A DNA stretch of 8,741 bases from positions 1-8,741 of the forward strand of contig DOMW01000098.1 in the NCBI GenBank assembly GCA_003510345.1. Direction: 5' to 3'. Below the pieces are notes generated by a model that had not been told where the DNA came from, ran no database searches, and saw nothing but the letters and a program-made list of their open reading frames with translations. The position numbers were made by a program, and so were the translations under genes. The DNA comes from Clostridiales bacterium (lineage in GTDB: Bacteria; Bacillota; Clostridia; Christensenellales; Christensenellaceae). Of this stretch, positions 6,184 through 8,741 are shown one piece after another. Each line of letters starts with the position of its first letter. Within the stretch, counting starts at the first letter, position 1.

Positions 6184-7010
6184 GGCTGCTTCTCCTTCTT
6201 GTTACTGCAATAGATGGCGTTATGTTTGCACACGGCGCGGCACTCTCCGCAGCGGATACACTCGCGGTCGTTCACTTTGTGCGTATCCAGCTTGCAGGCG
6301 CTTACACACGCGCCGCAATGGGCGCAGTTGTGTTCGTTTACTTTTACTCCAAACAAGGCGGCCTTGTTAAACAGCGAGTAAATCGCTCCCAGCGGGCAAA
6401 TGAAACGGCAAAAGGCGCGGTACGCGAACACACTCACAAGAACGATGGCCACCAGCACGGCGATTTTCCAATCGAACAGCGTACCCGCAACCGCCTGCAA
6501 ACTCTCGTTGGCCGCTATGAGTGGGACGCCGCCCGTCAACGTGCCTGCGGGGCAGATGAACTCGCAGAATGCCGGGAGGCTTACCCCGTCCTTTGCCAGA
6601 AAAAACAGGGGAAGAAACAATACGAATACGAAGAGGACGACATATTTTATCAGAGACGCCCGCCGCGTCCATTTGCTCTTGCCGAGCTTGGGCGTTGGGA
6701 TTTTATGCAGCAATTCCTGTATCAGACCGAACGGGCATAAAAAAGCGCAGATGCCTCTGCCCAGCAGTATGCCAAACAACAGCAAAAGCCCGATCGTGTA
6801 AAGCGGTAATTTATACTTTACCTCACCCAGCGCGGCCTGCAAACTGCCTAACGGGCACGCGGCAATGGCGCCGGGGCAAGAATAACAATTCAGCCCGGGC
6901 ACACAAACGCCCTTTATATCTCCCGTGAATATCGTGCCGTTCGCAAATCCGGCTATATTGGCGTTATAGAGCAATGCGGACAGCAGTTGGATTGTTTTGC
7001 GCTTAACCAA
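6156..7010 (-). CDS. NapH-like membrane polyferredoxin (4Fe-4S binding)
   Basis: A 284-residue integral membrane iron-sulfur protein. Cys motifs in order are Cys36/42/45/52 (GLNCYSCPGAIAACP region), CxxxCP at Cys88/92 (GICAFLCPFG), CxxxCP at Cys149/153 and CxxxCP at Cys201/205 (RAFCRFICPLG). Two classical ferredoxin clusters follow, CAHCGACVSAC (229-239) and CIRCGECRAVC (251-261). Hydrophobic helices lie at about 70-84, 121-138 and 182-198. The NapH/NosR/YccM-type CxxxCP pairs with C-terminal clusters suggest electron passage from a cytosolic donor across the membrane. I chose the TTG at 7010 because MVKRKTIQLLSALLYNANI is the start I expect for the family. The frame is open back to a TTG at 7082, but those 24 extra residues have no family character and lie wholly inside the upstream CXXC gene. 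The chosen start overlaps that gene by 8 bp and the stop overlaps tlpA by 28 bp. Confidence 0.9.
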   Translation of the reverse strand: MVKRKTIQLLSALLYNANIAGFANGTIFTGDIKGVCVPGLNCYSCPGAIAACPLGSLQAALGEVKYKLPLYTIGLLLLFGILLGRGICAFLCPFGLIQELLHKIPTPKLGKSKWTRRASLIKYVVLFVFVLFLPLFFLAKDGVSLPAFCEFICPAGTLTGGVPLIAANESLQAVAGTLFDWKIAVLVAIVLVSVFAYRAFCRFICPLGAIYSLFNKAALFGVKVNEHNCAHCGACVSACKLDTHKVNDRECIRCGECRAVCKHNAIYCSNKKEKQPCEAEKEPS

Positions 7011-7140
7011 TTCCGATACACTCCAAACACAGGACAACAGCCTTGTGCAGCGTGTCCTGGTAATCACCCTGCGCGATTCCAATAACTATGAATACCAGCG
7101 CTGCCGCAACCAGCGTATATACGGTTACCTTCTTTCTCAT
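7003..7140 (-). CDS. CXXC motif-containing membrane miniprotein (CD1871A-like)
   Basis: A 45-residue protein, MRKKVTVYTLVAAALVFIVI at the N-terminus, then a short polar stretch and the C-terminal VLCLECIGIG. It has one membrane helix (about 6-22) and a single CxxC pair (Cys38/Cys41) four residues from the end. This layout matches the small clostridial family I know as CD1871A family CXXC motif-containing protein, found next to polyferredoxin genes. The CxxC would lie outside the membrane if the basic N-terminus stays in the cytosol, so a shuttle role between the polyferredoxin and thiol targets is plausible but inferred. The start ATG at 7140 has no Shine-Dalgarno sequence and lies only a few bases after the predicted transcription start. 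The stop overlaps the polyferredoxin start by 8 bp. Confidence 0.85.
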   Translation of the reverse strand: MRKKVTVYTLVAAALVFIVIGIAQGDYQDTLHKAVVLCLECIGIG

Positions 7141-7149
7141 AGCATTTTA

Positions 7150-7184
7150 AGTATAGCATAGCTTTCTGGTATGGCGCAAATCAA
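7150..7184 (-). promoter_or_regulatory. Promoter of the CXXC-polyferredoxin-tlpA operon
   Basis: On the minus strand TATACT (7155-7150) is preceded by TG one base away (7158-7157), an extended -10, with TTGCGC (7179-7174) at 18 bp as a weak -35. An overlapping choice is TTGATT (7184-7179), 18 bp, TATGCT (7160-7155). Either places the transcription start only about 3-8 nt before the ATG at 7140, with no ribosome site between. Confidence 0.55.
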
Positions 7185-7196
7185 TTGACGGCGGTT

Positions 7197-7223
7197 GGCG
7201 GGAAACTTGACCGCTTTCCCGCC
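7197..7223. promoter_or_regulatory. Perfect inverted repeat overlapping the typA promoter (candidate operator)
   Basis: GGCGGGAAA (7197-7205) and TTTCCCGCC (7215-7223) form a perfect 9-bp dyad with a 9-bp centre. The typA -35 box lies in the centre and the right arm fills the spacer between -35 and -10. No T run follows on either strand, so it is not a terminator. A dimeric regulator bound here would block typA and could also affect the divergent redox operon, whose -35 region begins about 13-18 bp away. The regulator is unknown. Confidence 0.5.
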
Positions 7224-7235
7224 CTGCATTATACT
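7207..7235 (+). promoter_or_regulatory. SigA-type promoter of typA
   Basis: TTGACC (7207-7212), 17 bp, TATACT (7230-7235): a one-mismatch -35 and a one-mismatch -10 at ideal spacing. Transcription would begin near 7242, leaving a 25-nt leader that contains the GGAAGGAA ribosome site. Confidence 0.78.
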
Positions 7236-7266
7236 ATCATTGTTATTCACACGGAAGGAAAAAAGC

Positions 7267-8741
7267 ATGGTAAGAGAAGATTTAAGAAACATCGCGATCA
7301 TCGCGCATGTCGACCACGGCAAGACGACGCTGGTGGACGAGATGCTGAAACAGGGGACCACGTTTCGCGAAAACCAGGCAATGGCCGAGCGGGCCATGGA
7401 TTCGGGCGACCTTGAGCGCGAGCGCGGCATTACAATACTCGCGAAAAATACTTCGACCCAATATAACGGCGTGAAGGTCAATATTGTGGATACGCCCGGC
7501 CACGCGGATTTCGGCGGCGAGGTGGAGCGCGTTTTAAAAATGGTGAACGGCGTGCTGTTGCTGGTAGATTCGTTTGAAGGCCCCATGCCGCAGACGCGTT
7601 TTGTGCTGCAAAAGGCGCTTGAGCTCAACCATCGCGTCATCATTGTGGTGAACAAGGTAGACAGGCCGGACGCGCGTTTGAACGACGTGGGCGACGAAGT
7701 GCTGGAACTGCTTTTGGAGCTTGACGCGACCTCCGAGCAACTGGACAGCCCCATTGTGTATTGCTCGGGGCGGGAGGGCACGGCCTCGCTCGACCCGAAC
7801 AAACCGGGGAAAGATTTAAAGCCGCTGTTTGACACGGTGCTTTCGTATATCCCCGCGCCGGAAGGGGATGAAAACGGCCCGTTCCAGATGCTGGTGTCCT
7901 CGATCGATTACAGCGAATACGTGGGCAGGATCGCCGTGGGGCGCATAGAGCGCGGCGAAGTGAAAACCGGGCAGGAGGTGTCGCTTTGCGATTATCATCT
8001 GGAAGAATTTTCGGACAGCGGCAAAGTGACCGCTATCTACCAGTACGACGGGCTGAAACGCGCGACGGTCGAAAGCGCGCGGGTGGGCGATATCGTCGCG
8101 TTTTCAGGGCTGGATAAAGTCAATATAGGCAATACGGTGTGCGCGCCGTATGAGTTTGACCCCATACCGTTTGTGAAGATTTCCGAGCCGACGGTGGAAA
8201 TGACGTTTGCGGTGAACAACAGCCCGTTTGCGGGCCGGGAAGGTAAATACGTGACGTCCCGCCATCTGCGCGACAGGCTGATGGGCGAGCTTAGAAAGGA
8301 CGTTTCCCTCGCCGTGCACGAAACGGACAGCCCGGATTCGTTCCGCGTGCTCGGAAGGGGCGAGATGCACCTCTCCATATTGATCGAAACGATGCGGCGG
8401 GAAGGTTATGAATTTATGGTGGGCGCGCCGCGTGTGTTGTATAAAACGATAGAAGGGCAAATGTGCGAGCCTATCGAGCGGCTGCTTGTGGATGTGCCCG
8501 CGGAAAGCGTGGGCGCGGTCATAGAAAAGCTGGGCAAGAGAAAGTCGGAGATGGTGCACATGAACCCGCAGGGCGACCGTATGCGCGTGGAATTTTTGAT
8601 CCCCGCGCGCGGTTTGTTCGGCTACCGCGGCGAGTTTTTGACGGATACGCGGGGCGAGGGCATTATGAATACATTGTTCGACAGCTACGCGCCGTACAAA
8701 GGCGAGATAGAGCGCCGAAGCTACGGGTCGCTGATCGCGCA
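7267..8741 (+). CDS. typA: Ribosome-associated GTPase TypA/BipA (3' end beyond window)
   Basis: The first 491 residues of a translational GTPase of about 605-610 residues; the frame is open at the window edge, so the C-terminal part is simply not included. G motifs are all present: AHVDHGKTT (13-21), RGITI (53-57) for switch I, DTPGH (75-79), NKVD (129-132) and a G5-like CSG (166-168). After domain 1, a beta-barrel domain II (about 205-295, SSIDYSEYVGRIAVGRIERG) and the EF-G-like domains follow, including the TypA hallmark segments NNSPFAGREGKYVTSRHLRD and LGRGEMHLSILIETMRREGY. TypA binds 70S ribosomes at the EF-G site and supports ribosome assembly and growth under stress or cold. ATG at 7267 has AAGGA (7255-7259) 7 bp upstream. 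It is divergent from the redox operon and has its own promoter at 7207-7235. Confidence 0.95.
   Translation, partial: MVREDLRNIAIIAHVDHGKTTLVDEMLKQGTTFRENQAMAERAMDSGDLERERGITILAKNTSTQYNGVKVNIVDTPGHADFGGEVERVLKMVNGVLLLVDSFEGPMPQTRFVLQKALELNHRVIIVVNKVDRPDARLNDVGDEVLELLLELDATSEQLDSPIVYCSGREGTASLDPNKPGKDLKPLFDTVLSYIPAPEGDENGPFQMLVSSIDYSEYVGRIAVGRIERGEVKTGQEVSLCDYHLEEFSDSGKVTAIYQYDGLKRATVESARVGDIVAFSGLDKVNIGNTVCAPYEFDPIPFVKISEPTVEMTFAVNNSPFAGREGKYVTSRHLRDRLMGELRKDVSLAVHETDSPDSFRVLGRGEMHLSILIETMRREGYEFMVGAPRVLYKTIEGQMCEPIERLLVDVPAESVGAVIEKLGKRKSEMVHMNPQGDRMRVEFLIPARGLFGYRGEFLTDTRGEGIMNTLFDSYAPYKGEIERRSYGSLIA

Noticed and set aside
6135..6740. Plus-strand open frame of 201 codons opposite the polyferredoxin gene
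   Set aside because: Antisense shadow; the minus frame contains intact ferredoxin motifs and this one has none.
7008..7082. Longer N-terminus for the polyferredoxin, starting at TTG 7082
   Set aside because: The extra 24 residues have no family character and coincide with the out-of-frame CXXC gene; the TTG at 7010 gives the expected family start.
7197..7223. The GGCGGGAAA dyad as a rho-independent terminator
   Set aside because: No T run follows on either strand and no transcript is expected to end there, since flanking genes diverge.
7137..7835. Minus-strand open frame of 232 codons opposite typA
   Set aside because: Serine/threonine-rich shadow of the typA frame, which carries all GTPase motifs.
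7267..8741. typA as a truncated gene or pseudogene
   Set aside because: The frame is open to the last base and all motifs are intact; the cut is the window edge.

Overview
The window looks like chromosomal DNA from a Gram-positive, low-to-middle GC anaerobe of the Bacillota, most likely class Clostridia. The evidence is a SigB/SigF-type partner-switching module, a sepF-divIVA division cluster, strong Shine-Dalgarno sites, frequent TTG starts, and a small CXXC membrane protein paired with a polyferredoxin, a pairing I recall from clostridial genomes. The gene content and roughly even base composition would fit a Christensenella-like lineage, but that is a guess. No mobile element, CRISPR array, tRNA or rRNA was seen.

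Layout: bases 1-270 hold no gene I can support. A near-consensus promoter (TTGACA, 17 bp, TACAAT at 275-303) then starts a plus-strand operon. It encodes a STAS anti-anti-sigma factor (378-698), a short RsbW-like protein that has lost its ATP-binding boxes (695-1066), a SigB-family sigma factor (1094-1846) and a second, intact RsbW/SpoIIAB-type ATPase (1878-2270). About 100 bp later, behind an extended -10 promoter, comes a division/envelope cluster: a HlyD-like membrane protein (2371-3567), the PLP-binding protein YggS/YlmE (3564-4265), SepF (4300-4803) and DivIVA (4815-5492). It ends at a rho-independent terminator (5532-5566).

Converging on this terminator is a minus-strand operon with three overlapping genes. 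These are a 45-residue CXXC membrane miniprotein (7003-7140), a NapH-like membrane polyferredoxin (6156-7010) and a membrane-anchored TlpA/ResA-type thioredoxin (5620-6183). Together they look like a redox relay carrying electrons from cytosolic donors to thiol or disulfide chemistry outside the membrane. The divergent GTPase gene typA/bipA (7267 to the window edge) has its own promoter. A perfect 9-bp inverted repeat (7197-7223) overlaps that promoter and also lies between the two divergent start regions.

The most unusual content is the stress-sigma module. One sigma gene is flanked by two RsbW relatives, one apparently unable to bind ATP and one apparently catalytic. This departs from the usual rsbV-rsbW-sigB order and suggests that sigma sequestration and kinase activity have been split between two proteins. 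The second most interesting is the compact CXXC/polyferredoxin/TlpA operon, which has a promoter so close to its first ATG that the message may be leaderless.
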